The notes under the pieces were generated by a model. It worked only from the letters and a program-made list of their open reading frames with translations, was not told the DNA's origin and did not search any database. This document shows positions 8,265 through 16,280 of a stretch of 64,000 nucleotides of DNA, in pieces. The DNA lies in the NCBI GenBank assembly GCA_937943575.1, contig CALEAV010000015.1, forward strand, positions 1 through 64,000, given 5' to 3'. The position numbers and the translations under genes were made by a program. Each line of letters begins with the position of its first letter. Positions within the stretch are counted from its first letter, which is position 1. The stretch comes from an uncultured bacterium (lineage in GTDB: Bacteria; Desulfobacterota; Desulfobaccia; Desulfobaccales; 0-14-0-80-60-11).

Positions 8265-9422
8265 TCACTTCGCCAGGGTGAACCTGCCCCCCTTCACCTC
8301 CACCATCACCATGGAGTCCACCCCCAGGCCGTTGTGGTCCTCGGGGCTCAGATTGTAGATCCCGGAGACCCCCACATACCCCCGGGTCTGCTCGATGGCC
8401 TCCCGGAGCTTCTTCGGGTCGGTGCCCGCCTTCTTCATGGCGTTGGTGATGAGGTAGACGGCGTCCCAGGCGTAGCCCGAGTGGGTGTTGATGGGGAACT
8501 GCCGGTCCAGCCCCGCCTCCTTGTAGAGTCGGATGAACTCCTGGATCACCTTCTTCTGGGGGTCGGTGTCCGGCAGCTCGTCCGCCACCATCAGCTTGGT
8601 GGCCGGCATGCGGTCGCCCTCGGAGGCCGGCCCCGCCAGCTCGATGTATTTGGGATCCGGCTGGCCGTGGCACTGGAAGAGCGGCAGGGTGATCCCCAGC
8701 TGCGCCTTGTTCTTGGCGATGATGGGCCCCGCCGGCCCCACCGTCCACACCACGATGGCCTCCGGCCGGGCGTTTTTGATCTTGGTGAGCTGGGCCGTCA
8801 TGTCGATGTCCTTGGGCCCGAAGGACTCCTCCGCCACAAAGGTGAGGCCGTACTCCGGCGCCAGCTTCTTCAGCCACACCACCCCGTCCTTGCCGAAGGG
8901 GTCGGTGGCATACATCAGCCCCAGCCTGGTGAGCTTCTGGTCCTTAAGGTAGGAGAACAGGCGGGCCACCGCGGTGGAGGAGCGCTGCGGCGATTTGAAG
9001 ATGTAGGTGAAGGGCCCGGTCTCGGCCATGATGGGCGGATCGCCCCCCACGGTCATGACGATGGGGATGCCCGCCTCCTCCACGATCTTCTTCACCTGCA
9101 TGCCCTCGCCGGTGGAGGTGGGCCCGATGATGGCCGCCACCTTGTCCTGGTGGATGAATTTCTTGGCGATGCTGGCCGCCTTGGCCGGGTCGCTCTCCGT
9201 GTCCCCCATCACCAGCTCCAGGGGCCGGCCGTTGATCCCCCCCTCGGCGTTGATGCGTTTCACGGCCAGCTCCGCCACCAGCTTGGTGGGCGTGCCGATG
9301 TGGGCCTGGGGCCCGGACAGGGCAAAAAAGGCCCCGATCCTGATGGGCTCCGCGGCCCAGGCCGGGCCGGCCGCCAAACCCGTCAGAAGTAGCGCTGTAA
9401 GGATGATGCTCCCTCGCCGCAT
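8265..9422 (-). CDS. livK: Branched-chain amino acid-type ABC transporter substrate-binding protein (LivK-like)
   Basis: Periplasmic binding protein that delivers ligand to the Liv permease encoded upstream. The signal peptide is MRRGSIILTALLLTGLAAGPAWA. The mature part opens with EPIRIGAFFALSGPQAHIG and contains AAIIGPTSTGEGMQVKK, typical of type I periplasmic binding folds. The track begins at 9476, but the ATG at 9422 has AGGAGG six bases upstream, giving 385 aa. The linked IorAB and phenylacetate-CoA ligase suggest that the ligand may be aromatic rather than branched-chain; this is inference. Confidence 0.88.
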   Translation of the reverse strand: MRRGSIILTALLLTGLAAGPAWAAEPIRIGAFFALSGPQAHIGTPTKLVAELAVKRINAEGGINGRPLELVMGDTESDPAKAASIAKKFIHQDKVAAIIGPTSTGEGMQVKKIVEEAGIPIVMTVGGDPPIMAETGPFTYIFKSPQRSSTAVARLFSYLKDQKLTRLGLMYATDPFGKDGVVWLKKLAPEYGLTFVAEESFGPKDIDMTAQLTKIKNARPEAIVVWTVGPAGPIIAKNKAQLGITLPLFQCHGQPDPKYIELAGPASEGDRMPATKLMVADELPDTDPQKKVIQEFIRLYKEAGLDRQFPINTHSGYAWDAVYLITNAMKKAGTDPKKLREAIEQTRGYVGVSGIYNLSPEDHNGLGVDSMVMVEVKGGRFTLAK

Positions 9423-9474
9423 GTCCTCCCTCCTCAGGCTGCAACCTTGGGCGCCCCCTGGCGCCGCCAGCCCC

Positions 9475-9504
9475 ACCTTACCGGGAGATGCGGGAGATTG
9501 TCAA
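9475..9504 (-). promoter_or_regulatory. Possible promoter of livK
   Basis: Minus-strand TTGACA (9504-9499) is followed after 18 bases by TAAGGT. The -35 box is perfect and the -10 box poor (3 of 6). It is well placed, about 45 bases before the livK Shine-Dalgarno. Confidence 0.4.
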
Positions 9505-9538
9505 TCGGAAAGCCCGCCCCTCAGCCGCCCAGGGCCCC

Positions 9539-9724
9539 TTACCGCCACCCCGGGCTCCCCGGGGGGCACCCCGGGGCGCAGGTGGGGTCAGAGCCCCACC
9601 AGAACTGCGCGCCCATGGGTTCCGGCGACGGCGGCGGCATATAGACATACCCTTCCAGACTGCCGCAGCCCGCCAGGTGGAGAAAAGCCAGGGCCATAAG
9701 GGCCCAGACGGTCATGCGCCTCAT
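9539..9724 (-). CDS. Small lipoprotein, 61 aa, unknown function
   Basis: I do not recognise this protein. It starts MRRMTVWALMALAFLHLAGC, a clear short lipoprotein signal with lipobox LAGC. About 40 residues follow, rich in proline, tryptophan and cysteine (MGAQFWWGSDPTC). The ATG at 9724 has GGGAGAG at good spacing, whereas the longer ORF to 9832 has no such support. It sits between livF-paaK and livK in the same direction. It could be an accessory envelope lipoprotein of the transporter. Expression is unproven. Confidence 0.55.
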   Translation of the reverse strand: MRRMTVWALMALAFLHLAGCGSLEGYVYMPPPSPEPMGAQFWWGSDPTCAPGCPPGSPGWR

Positions 9725-9844
9725 CAGTCTCTCCCGTGCCGTGATGGCGGATACGGGGCCATCTCCGGGTATGCTCACGGCCCGGGGGAAGGTCTTCCCC
9801 GCCCCCCGGTCGGCAGCGCCCGCCGGGGCCAAGGCCCCGCCCCG

Positions 9845-11953
9845 TCAAATCACCGAATCCGTGATGCGCTCATCAAAGATGCGTTTGCTTTTGCGCTCCG
9901 AGCGCGGCAGGGTGCCATAGGGCACAATCTCCACCTCCGGCGTCACCAGGAGCTTGCGCTTGATGCGGTAGCGCACCTCCCGGGAGAGCTCGTCCACCCG
10001 CCCCGGCTCCACCCCCTCGCCCCGCTCCACCCTGAGGAGCATGTGGTCCCGGCCGCCCTCGTCCCTACTGAGGTGCACCTGGTACTCCGACCCCAGCCCC
10101 GGGATGTCGGAGAGGATCCGGTCGATGCTGGAGGGGTAGATGTTCACCCCCCGGAACTTGAACATGTCGTCGGTGCGCCCCAGGATGCGGGAGTGCCGGG
10201 GCAGGATGGTGCCGCAGGTGCAGGGGCCCGGAATGATGCGGGTGATGTCCCGGGTGCGGTAGCGGATGAGGGGGGCGGCCTCCTTGCACAGGGTGGTCAC
10301 CACCATCTCCCCCCACTCCCCGTCGGGCAGGGGCTCCAGGGTGTCGGGATCGATGATCTCCAGGATGTAGTAGTCCGCCCAGTAGTGGATGCAGTCATGG
10401 TGGGGGCACTCCATCCCCGTCCCGGGCCCGTAGAGCTCCGTCAGCCCCGGTATGTCGAAGAGCTCCACCCCGCCCAGCAGCTCCGACATCTTGCGCCGCA
10501 TGGAGACGCTGGAGCGCTCCGAGCCGTAGATCACCTTTTTCAGAAAGATCTTGTCCGTCAGCCCCCGGCGGTGCACCTCCTCGGCCATGAGCAGACCCAT
10601 GGAGGCGGTGCAGCACAGCACGGTGCTCTGCAAATCCACCAGAAACTCGCACTGCAGGTCGATGTTCCCCGGGCCCACCGGCAGGGCCATGGCCCCCAGG
10701 CGCTCGCAGCCCGCCTGGAAGCCCACCCCCGCGGTCCACACCCCGTAGCCCACCGCGATCTGCACCCGGTCCAGGGGCGTCACCCCGGCCATCTCGTAGG
10801 CCCGGGCAAAGAAGTGGGCCCAGTCGTCCACGTCCTTCTGGGTGTAGCACAGGATCTTGCGCTTCCCGGTGGTGCCGCTGGAGGCATGGATGCGCACGAT
10901 CTGCTCAAAGGGCACCGACCGCAGCGGAAAGGGATACTGGTCCCGCAGGTCCTCCCCGGTGGTGAAGGGCAGACGCCGCAGGTCGTCCAGGGAGCGGATG
11001 TCCTCGGGCCGGATGCCCGCGGCCTCCAGCCGCTCCCGGTAGAAGGGGGAGCCTTCGTAGGCATGACGCACCGTCCATTTCAGGCCCGCCAGCTGGTGGG
11101 CCCGAAGCTCCTCCTCGGTGCGCAGGAAGGGCATGAAGGTGCTAGTCATGGCAGGTTTCACCAGACGGATATTGGTCAGGCCGGCCGCGCCCAGGCGGCT
11201 GGCTGCGGGGTTGTCGGCGCTGGCTGCGCCCAGAAAGGCCCGGCGCAGCTCCGGATCCACCAGCAGGCGTTCGCTCTCCCCCTGGCCCACCAGACGGCCG
11301 TTGGCCAAAAGATACGCCCGGCGGGAGGCGGTGAGCGCCCGGGCGGCGTTCTGCTCCACCAGGAGAATGGTCACCCCGGCCCGGGCCAGCTGGTGGATGA
11401 TGTCAAAGATCTCATCCGCCACCAAGGGCGCCAGCCCCAGGCTGGGTTCATCCAGCAGGAGCAGCCGGGGCTGCGCCATGAGGGCCCTCCCCAGGGCCAC
11501 CATCTGCTGCTCGCCCCCTGAAAGGGTGGCGGTGGGCTGCTCCAGGCGCTCCGCCAGCCGGGGGAAGCGGGCCGCCACCCTCTCCAGCCGGGCCTGCCGC
11601 TCCCGGCGCCCCACCTTAAGGGGCAGGGCCCCCAGCTCCAGGTTCTCCCGGACCGTGAGGTCGCCGAACATCTCCCGGCCTTCGGGGACCAGGGCCACGC
11701 CCGCCGCCGCCAGGGCCGCCGGGGAGGCCCCGGTGATCTCCCGACCCATGAGGAGGATGCGGCCGCCGGAGACCGGCACCAGGCCCATGATGGCCTTCAG
11801 CAGGGTGCTCTTGCCGGCGCCGTTGGCCCCCACCAGCGCCACCGTCTCCCCCGGCCGCACCCCCAGGGAGACCCCAAAGAGCGCCTGGGCCGCGCCGTAA
11901 TGCACCGTCAGGTCCTGAAGCTCCAGCAGGAAAGGGGAGGTGCTCGTCGGCAT
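9845..11953 (-). CDS. LivF ABC ATPase fused to phenylacetate-CoA ligase (PaaK)
   Basis: One 702-aa reading frame carries two complete enzymes. Residues ~8-240 are a LivF-type ATPase: Walker A GANGAGKST, signature LSGGEQQ, Walker B LLLLDEPSLG. Residues ~269-702 are a phenylacetate-CoA ligase: AMP-binding HASSGTTGKRK, then TELYGPG and the C-terminal RTDDMFKFRGVNIYPSSID, which would make arylacetyl-CoA from arylacetate, ATP and CoA. The linker (~30 aa) includes an ATG at 11149 with no Shine-Dalgarno, which argues for a true fusion. The start at 11953 lies about 5 bases from the predicted transcription start, so the mRNA would be nearly leaderless. A sequencing error joining livF and paaK cannot be excluded without reads. 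Confidence 0.88.
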   Translation of the reverse strand: MPTSTSPFLLELQDLTVHYGAAQALFGVSLGVRPGETVALVGANGAGKSTLLKAIMGLVPVSGGRILLMGREITGASPAALAAAGVALVPEGREMFGDLTVRENLELGALPLKVGRRERQARLERVAARFPRLAERLEQPTATLSGGEQQMVALGRALMAQPRLLLLDEPSLGLAPLVADEIFDIIHQLARAGVTILLVEQNAARALTASRRAYLLANGRLVGQGESERLLVDPELRRAFLGAASADNPAASRLGAAGLTNIRLVKPAMTSTFMPFLRTEEELRAHQLAGLKWTVRHAYEGSPFYRERLEAAGIRPEDIRSLDDLRRLPFTTGEDLRDQYPFPLRSVPFEQIVRIHASSGTTGKRKILCYTQKDVDDWAHFFARAYEMAGVTPLDRVQIAVGYGVWTAGVGFQAGCERLGAMALPVGPGNIDLQCEFLVDLQSTVLCCTASMGLLMAEEVHRRGLTDKIFLKKVIYGSERSSVSMRRKMSELLGGVELFDIPGLTELYGPGTGMECPHHDCIHYWADYYILEIIDPDTLEPLPDGEWGEMVVTTLCKEAAPLIRYRTRDITRIIPGPCTCGTILPRHSRILGRTDDMFKFRGVNIYPSSIDRILSDIPGLGSEYQVHLSRDEGGRDHMLLRVERGEGVEPGRVDELSREVRYRIKRKLLVTPEVEIVPYGTLPRSERKSKRIFDERITDSVI

Positions 11954-11964
11954 GGTCTGGGGGG

Positions 11965-11993
11965 ATTATAAACGGCCGCCTCCCCTCTGACAA
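11965..11993 (-). promoter_or_regulatory. Strong sigma70 promoter of livF-paaK
   Basis: Minus-strand TTGTCA (11993-11988), a 17-base spacer and a perfect TATAAT (11970-11965). Transcription would start near 11958, so the ATG at 11953 has only about five untranslated bases and no ribosome binding site. Confidence 0.75.
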
Positions 11994-12052
11994 GGGCGGT
12001 CGCCGCCGCAGGCGGCTTCAAGGGGGGCTGAGGGAAAAAAAACCGGGCCCCA

Positions 12053-12080
12053 TTGAATCCCTTCCCTCACGATTTATAAT
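12053..12080 (+). promoter_or_regulatory. Sigma70 promoter of the 71-aa protein gene
   Basis: TTGAAT (12053-12058), a 16-base spacer and a perfect TATAAT (12075-12080) on the plus strand. It is back to back with the livF-paaK promoter. The ~110-base leader contains a strong hairpin at 12148-12163 (GGGCCGATCGGCCC). Confidence 0.7.
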
Positions 12081-12198
12081 AGAGGGAACAGCCGGAAAAG
12101 AAACGGTTGTTGAACTTACATACCGACGGCCGGTCACACCCGACTTTCGGGCCGATCGGCCCGCAAAGCCACCATACAGACCTGTAAGGAGAGGCAGT

Positions 12199-12414
12199 AT
12201 GCTGACGGAATATGGCGTCGACACCTTGGGAGCCCCTTCCGTGGACCCGGACAAGGTGGTCACCGCAATCTTTTCCCACCCGTATCACGGCCGCCTGATT
12301 GAGCGGGTGATCCTCTGGGTGCAGCCCTACATCGTTTACAAGGGCGAGCGCTACAAGCTCACCTGGTGGGGCGGCGGCTCGGCGTATTATCAGCCGGTCC
12401 CCATGAGCTCCTGA
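12199..12414 (+). CDS. Small protein of unknown function, 71 aa
   Basis: I do not recognise this protein. It has an AAGGAG Shine-Dalgarno, its own near-consensus promoter and an intrinsic terminator, so it is a complete monocistronic unit facing away from all its neighbours. The sequence is compact and aromatic (VILWVQPYIVYKGERYKLTWWGGGSAYY) with no signal peptide and no cysteines. The C-terminal half looks like a small beta-rich fold. Its isolation and strong signals suggest high expression. No function is assigned. Confidence 0.75.
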   Translation: MLTEYGVDTLGAPSVDPDKVVTAIFSHPYHGRLIERVILWVQPYIVYKGERYKLTWWGGGSAYYQPVPMSS

Positions 12415-12437
12415 GCCTGACCGGAATGCCTGACCCG

Positions 12438-12464
12438 GGGCGGGCCATGGAGCCCGCCCTTTTT
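12438..12464 (+). terminator. Intrinsic terminator of the 71-aa protein gene
   Basis: GGGCGGGC (12438-12445) and GCCCGCCC (12452-12459) form a perfect 8-bp stem with loop CATGGA, followed directly by TTTTT. Confidence 0.9.
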
Positions 12465-12536
12465 GCGTCCGGGCGACGGAACTTGTCCGCCGCCTCCCAT
12501 ACATAACGGTGGAAGAACCGCCGTCCCCCTTCCCGC

Positions 12537-12893
12537 CTAAAAGGTAAAGACCTGGGCCTCCGCGGCGATCTGGATCAGGGTCACCCCGGTGCTGATGCTG
12601 CATCCCGGGGGCAGGTCCTCCTCCCCCACCAGCCGGGCCTCGGCGCAGGGCTTGCACACCAGGATCCGGGCCCCCTGGTCCACCAGGAATTTCCAGTAGC
12701 CCATCAGCTCGTCCCCGGTGGGGGCCTTGAGGCGCTCCGCCAGCGACAGATTGGTGAAATAGACCGCATCGTCCACCAGAAAGACCGTCACCTCGTGGCC
12801 CTGCTCGGCGGCAATCTTGGCGAACTGGAAGCAGCGCACCGCCCGGGTGGGGTCCTCCGGGCCCCGGGTCAGAACAAAGAGAAACTTGCCCAT
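12537..12893 (-). CDS. DsrE-family protein
   Basis: Predicted 118-aa cytoplasmic DsrE/DsrF-like protein, a family used in sulfur relay and related small-molecule handling. The fold signature is MGKFLFVLTRGPEDPTRAVRCFQFAKIA, followed by VTVFLVDDAVYF. Cysteines in ILVCKPCAEAR and LPPGCSIS are candidate sulfur carriers. The track starts at 12953, but the ATG at 12893 has AGGAGG and matches the family start. It begins 25 bases after the MutY-like gene and probably shares its transcript. Confidence 0.8.
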   Translation of the reverse strand: MGKFLFVLTRGPEDPTRAVRCFQFAKIAAEQGHEVTVFLVDDAVYFTNLSLAERLKAPTGDELMGYWKFLVDQGARILVCKPCAEARLVGEEDLPPGCSISTGVTLIQIAAEAQVFTF

Positions 12894-12918
12894 CCCTCCT
12901 TCCCTCCTTGGGGGAATC

Positions 12919-13809
12919 TCAGGGGGGGCCTTCCGCCCCCTCCTCTCCGGCAATACACCAGCTTTGCCCCCGGCACAAGAGGAAACCCTCCCCCTGGAGG
13001 GCCGCCAAAAGCCGCCGCACCCGCGCCGGCTCCCGCCCCAGCCTCGAGGCCACTTCCTCCACGGTGAGCCTCGGGGTGGCCAGCAGGGTCCGCAGGATCT
13101 CCCCCCGCACCTGGCGGTCCGAGCCGCCGTAAGGCGCCTGACGCTTCCTCAGGCCGTTCCCGGCTCCCGTCTGCGACTTCAGGCCCACCCCGTAGTCCAT
13201 CAGGGCGTAATACCACTCCCTGACCCTCCGCCGGTCCAGGGTCCGGGCCACCAGCGGCAGAAGCTCCCGGTCCGGCACACGGGCCTCCCCCGGGAAGAAA
13301 AAGTGCCGGAAAACCCGGCGGATGTTGGTCTCAATGAAGGCCACCGGCCGCTCGTAGGCAAAGGCGCACACCGCCCCGGCGGTGGCCGGCCCGATGCCGG
13401 GAAGGCGTTCAAGTTCCTGCGGCTCCGGTGGCAGCCCCCCGCCATGCTGCTCCAGCACCAGACCGGCGGTCTCCTTCAGGGCCAAAGCCCGCCGGGGATA
13501 GCCCAGCCCCTGCCACACCTCCAGGACCCGGGAAAGGGGCGCCCGGTAAAGGGCGGCAAAATCCGGAAAGGCCGCCAGAAACACCGGGTAGCGGGGGAGC
13601 ACCCGGGCCACCGGGGTCTGCTGCAGCATGATCTCGGAGACGAGAATGGCGTACGGGTCCCGGGTCTCCCGCCACGGCAGCCGCCGGCCATGCACAGCAT
13701 AGTACCGGTAAATCTCCCGGCGGAAGCGGGCAATCTCCCCAGGGCTCAACGAGACCGGTTCCCCCTCTCTCTGTGACTTCCAGATGAAGGCTGGCCTGAG
13801 CTTGGGCAT
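12919..13809 (-). CDS. A/G-specific adenine glycosylase-like protein lacking the Fe-S cluster ligands
   Basis: HhH-GPD base-excision glycosylase related to MutY. Motifs: LPWRETRDPYAILVSEIMLQQT with the catalytic-type Glu (E59), helix-hairpin-helix LERLPGIGPATAGAV (133-147), and VAFIETNIRRV, where the MutY catalytic Asp position is Glu (E160). The usual C-terminal four-cysteine [4Fe-4S] loop is absent: after ALMDYG the sequence runs GLKSQTGAGNG without cysteine. The end is a short winged-helix-like region (TVEEVASRLGREPARVRRLL) instead of a NUDIX-like domain. It belongs to the cluster-less subfamily. Adenine specificity is likely but not certain. Confidence 0.8.
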   Translation of the reverse strand: MPKLRPAFIWKSQREGEPVSLSPGEIARFRREIYRYYAVHGRRLPWRETRDPYAILVSEIMLQQTPVARVLPRYPVFLAAFPDFAALYRAPLSRVLEVWQGLGYPRRALALKETAGLVLEQHGGGLPPEPQELERLPGIGPATAGAVCAFAYERPVAFIETNIRRVFRHFFFPGEARVPDRELLPLVARTLDRRRVREWYYALMDYGVGLKSQTGAGNGLRKRQAPYGGSDRQVRGEILRTLLATPRLTVEEVASRLGREPARVRRLLAALQGEGFLLCRGQSWCIAGEEGAEGPP

Positions 13810-13962
13810 GGCAGAATGATTGATGCGGGGATTCCAGGGGAGCGGCAGCTCCCTCGGCCCTCCCCGCCAACCACCCCCTTATCTGGGGTGGGGGGTGAGG
13901 TCGTGGCAGAGCAGGCAGGGGTCAACGCTCCCTGGCCCCCTCTCCCACAAGCCATTCTCACC
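13810..13962. repeat. GC-rich intergenic element with hairpin and dispersed repeat copy
   Basis: The 153-bp gap between livG and the MutY-like gene has no ORF support. It contains a perfect hairpin CCACCCC/GGGGTGG (13871-13891). It also holds GCTCCCTGGCCCCCTCTCCC at 13927-13946, found identically at 61354-61373 and in reverse, shortened form near 62733. It looks like a dispersed intergenic repeat. Confidence 0.55.
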
Positions 13963-14751
13963 CTATGCGGTGACGCTCATGCGGCCCAGATACGCCTCCA
14001 GCACCCGGGGGTCCCGCTGCACCTCCTCCGGGGTGCCCAGGGCGATGCGCCGGCCGCCGTCCAGCACCACCACCACATCGCTCACCCCCATGACCAGATC
14101 CATGTCGTGCTCCACCAAAAGCAACGTGCGGCCCTGGCGCCTAAGCTGCCGGATGAGGCCCGCCACCTCGGCGGTCTCCTGGGAGTTGAGGCCGGCCACC
14201 GGCTCATCCAGCAAGGCCAGCGCCGGCTGGGAGACGAAGACCCGGGCCATCTCCAGGCGCTTTTTGTCGCCGTAGGGGAGTATCCCCGCCGGCCAGTCGG
14301 CCTTCCCCCCCAGACCGAAGGCGTCCAGGGCCTCCAGGGCGGCCAGCTTCAGGCGCCGCTCCCGGTGGCGGAGCCTGGGGGTCCGCAGGAGCGCCTCGGC
14401 AAGGGAGACGCCGGCCTGGGGCGTAAGACCCAACAGCACATTGTCCAGCACCGTCAGCCGGGGAAAGAGACGCAGGTTCTGAAAGGTGCGGGCCACTCCC
14501 AAAGCGGCGATCTCATGGGGCGCCAGGCCCGCCAGCTCCCGCCCCTGGAAAAGGATGCGCCCCCCGTCCGGCCGCACCACCCCGGTGAGGCAGTTGATCA
14601 GGGTGGTCTTGCCGGCGCCGTTGGGCCCGATGAGGGCGGTCACCGTCCCCCCATGGACGGGAAAACTCACCCCCGCCAGGGCCGGCACGCCCCCGAAGTT
14701 CTTGCTCAGCCCCTGAATCTCCAGCAGGGGCGGCCCCGCCGGCCCCCTCAT
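13963..14751 (-). CDS. livG: Branched-chain amino acid-type ABC transporter ATPase LivG
   Basis: Cytoplasmic ATPase of the Liv importer, 262 aa. Walker A is GPNGAGKTT, the extended LivG feature LRLFPRLTVLDNVLLG is present, and the Walker B region is VFVSQPALALLDEPVAGLN. The signature motif is degenerate (LPYGDKKRLEMAR), which is normal for LivG. The start at 14751 overlaps the livM stop as ATGA, so translation is coupled; the longer track ORF to 14952 is an artefact. It pairs with LivM/LivH and with the LivF part of the fusion gene. Confidence 0.92.
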   Translation of the reverse strand: MRGPAGPPLLEIQGLSKNFGGVPALAGVSFPVHGGTVTALIGPNGAGKTTLINCLTGVVRPDGGRILFQGRELAGLAPHEIAALGVARTFQNLRLFPRLTVLDNVLLGLTPQAGVSLAEALLRTPRLRHRERRLKLAALEALDAFGLGGKADWPAGILPYGDKKRLEMARVFVSQPALALLDEPVAGLNSQETAEVAGLIRQLRRQGRTLLLVEHDMDLVMGVSDVVVVLDGGRRIALGTPEEVQRDPRVLEAYLGRMSVTA

Positions 14752-15758
14752 GAGGCCTCCCCCCTGCCTGCAACCCGCCTCCTGGCCCAGGTGAGGCGCA
14801 GGTGATCCCAGAGGCCGGTCACCAGCCCCTGGGGCAGAAACATCAGGATCAGCACCAGAACCAGGCCGTGGATGAGATCGAAATAGGCCTCCAGGAACTC
14901 CAGATAATAGGGCAACAGGGTGACCACCATCACCCCCAGAAGGGTTCCCCACACCGAGCCCAGGCCCCCCACCACCACCATGATCACCAGGTCCAGGGAT
15001 TTAAAGATGCTGAAGCCGTCGGGGTTGACGTAGTGGTAGTAATGGGCGTAGAGGCTCCCCGCCACCGCGGCAAACACCGCCGACAACACAAAGACGCGCA
15101 CCTTTTCCCGCCGGACATGCACCCCCAGGGTGGCGGCAGCCACCTCGTCCTGGGCCAGCGCCGCCAGGCCCCGGCCCACGCCGCTGCGCATCAGATTGAG
15201 GCAGGCGGTCACCCCCAGGAGGACCCCTCCCCACACCAGGTAGAAAAACCGGAGTTCCGTGTCGAAGGTGAAGCCGGCCACCCCCAGGGGCGGAATGCCG
15301 GAAATGCCGCTGGGCCCCCCGGTGACGGCGTCCCATTGCACCAGCACTAGGTGCACGATGTAGTTGAACCCCAGCGTGGCCATGGCCAGATAATGGCCGT
15401 GCAGCCGCAGGGTGGGAAGGCCAAGGAAGAGCGCCAGGACGGCCACCAGGGCGGCGGTGAGGAGCAGGGCGGGCCAGGGGGTGAGCCAGCCGTGCACCGT
15501 AAGCAGCGCCGAGCCGTAGGCCCCCAGGCCGAAAAACCCCGCATGGCCCAGGGAGATCTGCCCGGCATAGCCGATGAACAGGTTGAGCCCCAGCACCGCC
15601 ACAGCATAGATGCCGATGAGATTGAGCAACCCCAGCTGATAGGGATTGCGCACGGCCAGGGGCACCAGGGCCAGAAGCACCGCCACCAGCCACACCGTGA
15701 GGCCGGTGCGGTGCCGGAGGATGAACCACCGCAGCCTGGTGGCGGGGTCAGGTCTCAC
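14748..15758 (-). CDS. livM: Branched-chain amino acid-type ABC transporter permease LivM
   Basis: Inner-membrane permease, 336 aa with about nine hydrophobic segments. Family motifs include GQISLGHAGFFGLGAYGSALL and VVVGGLGSVWGTLLGV. The start forms an ATGA overlap with the upstream iorB stop, and its own stop overlaps the livG start in the same way, so iorB-livM-livG are translationally coupled. Such coupling of a permease to an oxidoreductase supports joint use: import of an amino or keto acid and its oxidation. Confidence 0.92.
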   Translation of the reverse strand: MRPDPATRLRWFILRHRTGLTVWLVAVLLALVPLAVRNPYQLGLLNLIGIYAVAVLGLNLFIGYAGQISLGHAGFFGLGAYGSALLTVHGWLTPWPALLLTAALVAVLALFLGLPTLRLHGHYLAMATLGFNYIVHLVLVQWDAVTGGPSGISGIPPLGVAGFTFDTELRFFYLVWGGVLLGVTACLNLMRSGVGRGLAALAQDEVAAATLGVHVRREKVRVFVLSAVFAAVAGSLYAHYYHYVNPDGFSIFKSLDLVIMVVVGGLGSVWGTLLGVMVVTLLPYYLEFLEAYFDLIHGLVLVLILMFLPQGLVTGLWDHLRLTWARRRVAGRGEAS

Positions 15759-16276
15759 CCCCCCGCCTCCCGGGCCGCCGCCTCCCCGGCTCCAAAGGCC
15801 AGCAGGCTGTCCTCTCGAAAGCGCGCCGGCGTCTGCTGCCGGATCACCTCCGCCAGGACCTCGGCGCCGCAGAAGAGCACCCCCCGGCCGGCGGCGTAGC
15901 CCAAGAGCACCAGATTGGCGGCCACCGGTTTCAGACCCAGTCCCAGGGCCGCCCCCAGGGCGTCAAGCCCCAGATGGGCCCCCGGTGCCTGAGTGTTCAC
16001 CACCCTCACCCCCCCCGGGCGAACATAGCCTCCGTGCACCGCCAGATTGTCCCCATGGAGAAAGAGGCCCACATCCGCCGCGCCCCAGGGGATGAGGGGG
16101 CCGCGAAATCCTCCCACCTTCACCATGGAGATCACCGTGCCCCCCCGCTGGGCCATGCCGTGGGTCTCGGAGGTGATGACCGGCAGGCCCAGGAGCATCG
16201 CCGCCTCCCCCAGCCACCGGGTCAGGGTCACCGCGCCCTGCCCGCCCACGCCGCTGACAATGATCTGCTGCCGCAT
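15755..16276 (-). CDS. iorB: Indolepyruvate:ferredoxin oxidoreductase beta subunit
   Basis: Gamma-type subunit of 2-oxoacid:ferredoxin oxidoreductase, 173 aa, partner of IorA. The hallmark MRQQIIVSGVGGQGAVTLTR is at the N-terminus, followed by ETHGMAQRGGTVISMVK. The start at 16276 is preferred to the track start at 16363 because it matches the family and begins four bases after the iorA stop. The complex converts aryl pyruvates to arylacetyl-CoA and reduces ferredoxin. Confidence 0.92.
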   Translation of the reverse strand: MRQQIIVSGVGGQGAVTLTRWLGEAAMLLGLPVITSETHGMAQRGGTVISMVKVGGFRGPLIPWGAADVGLFLHGDNLAVHGGYVRPGGVRVVNTQAPGAHLGLDALGAALGLGLKPVAANLVLLGYAAGRGVLFCGAEVLAEVIRQQTPARFREDSLLAFGAGEAAAREAGG

Positions 16277-16280
16277 GCTC

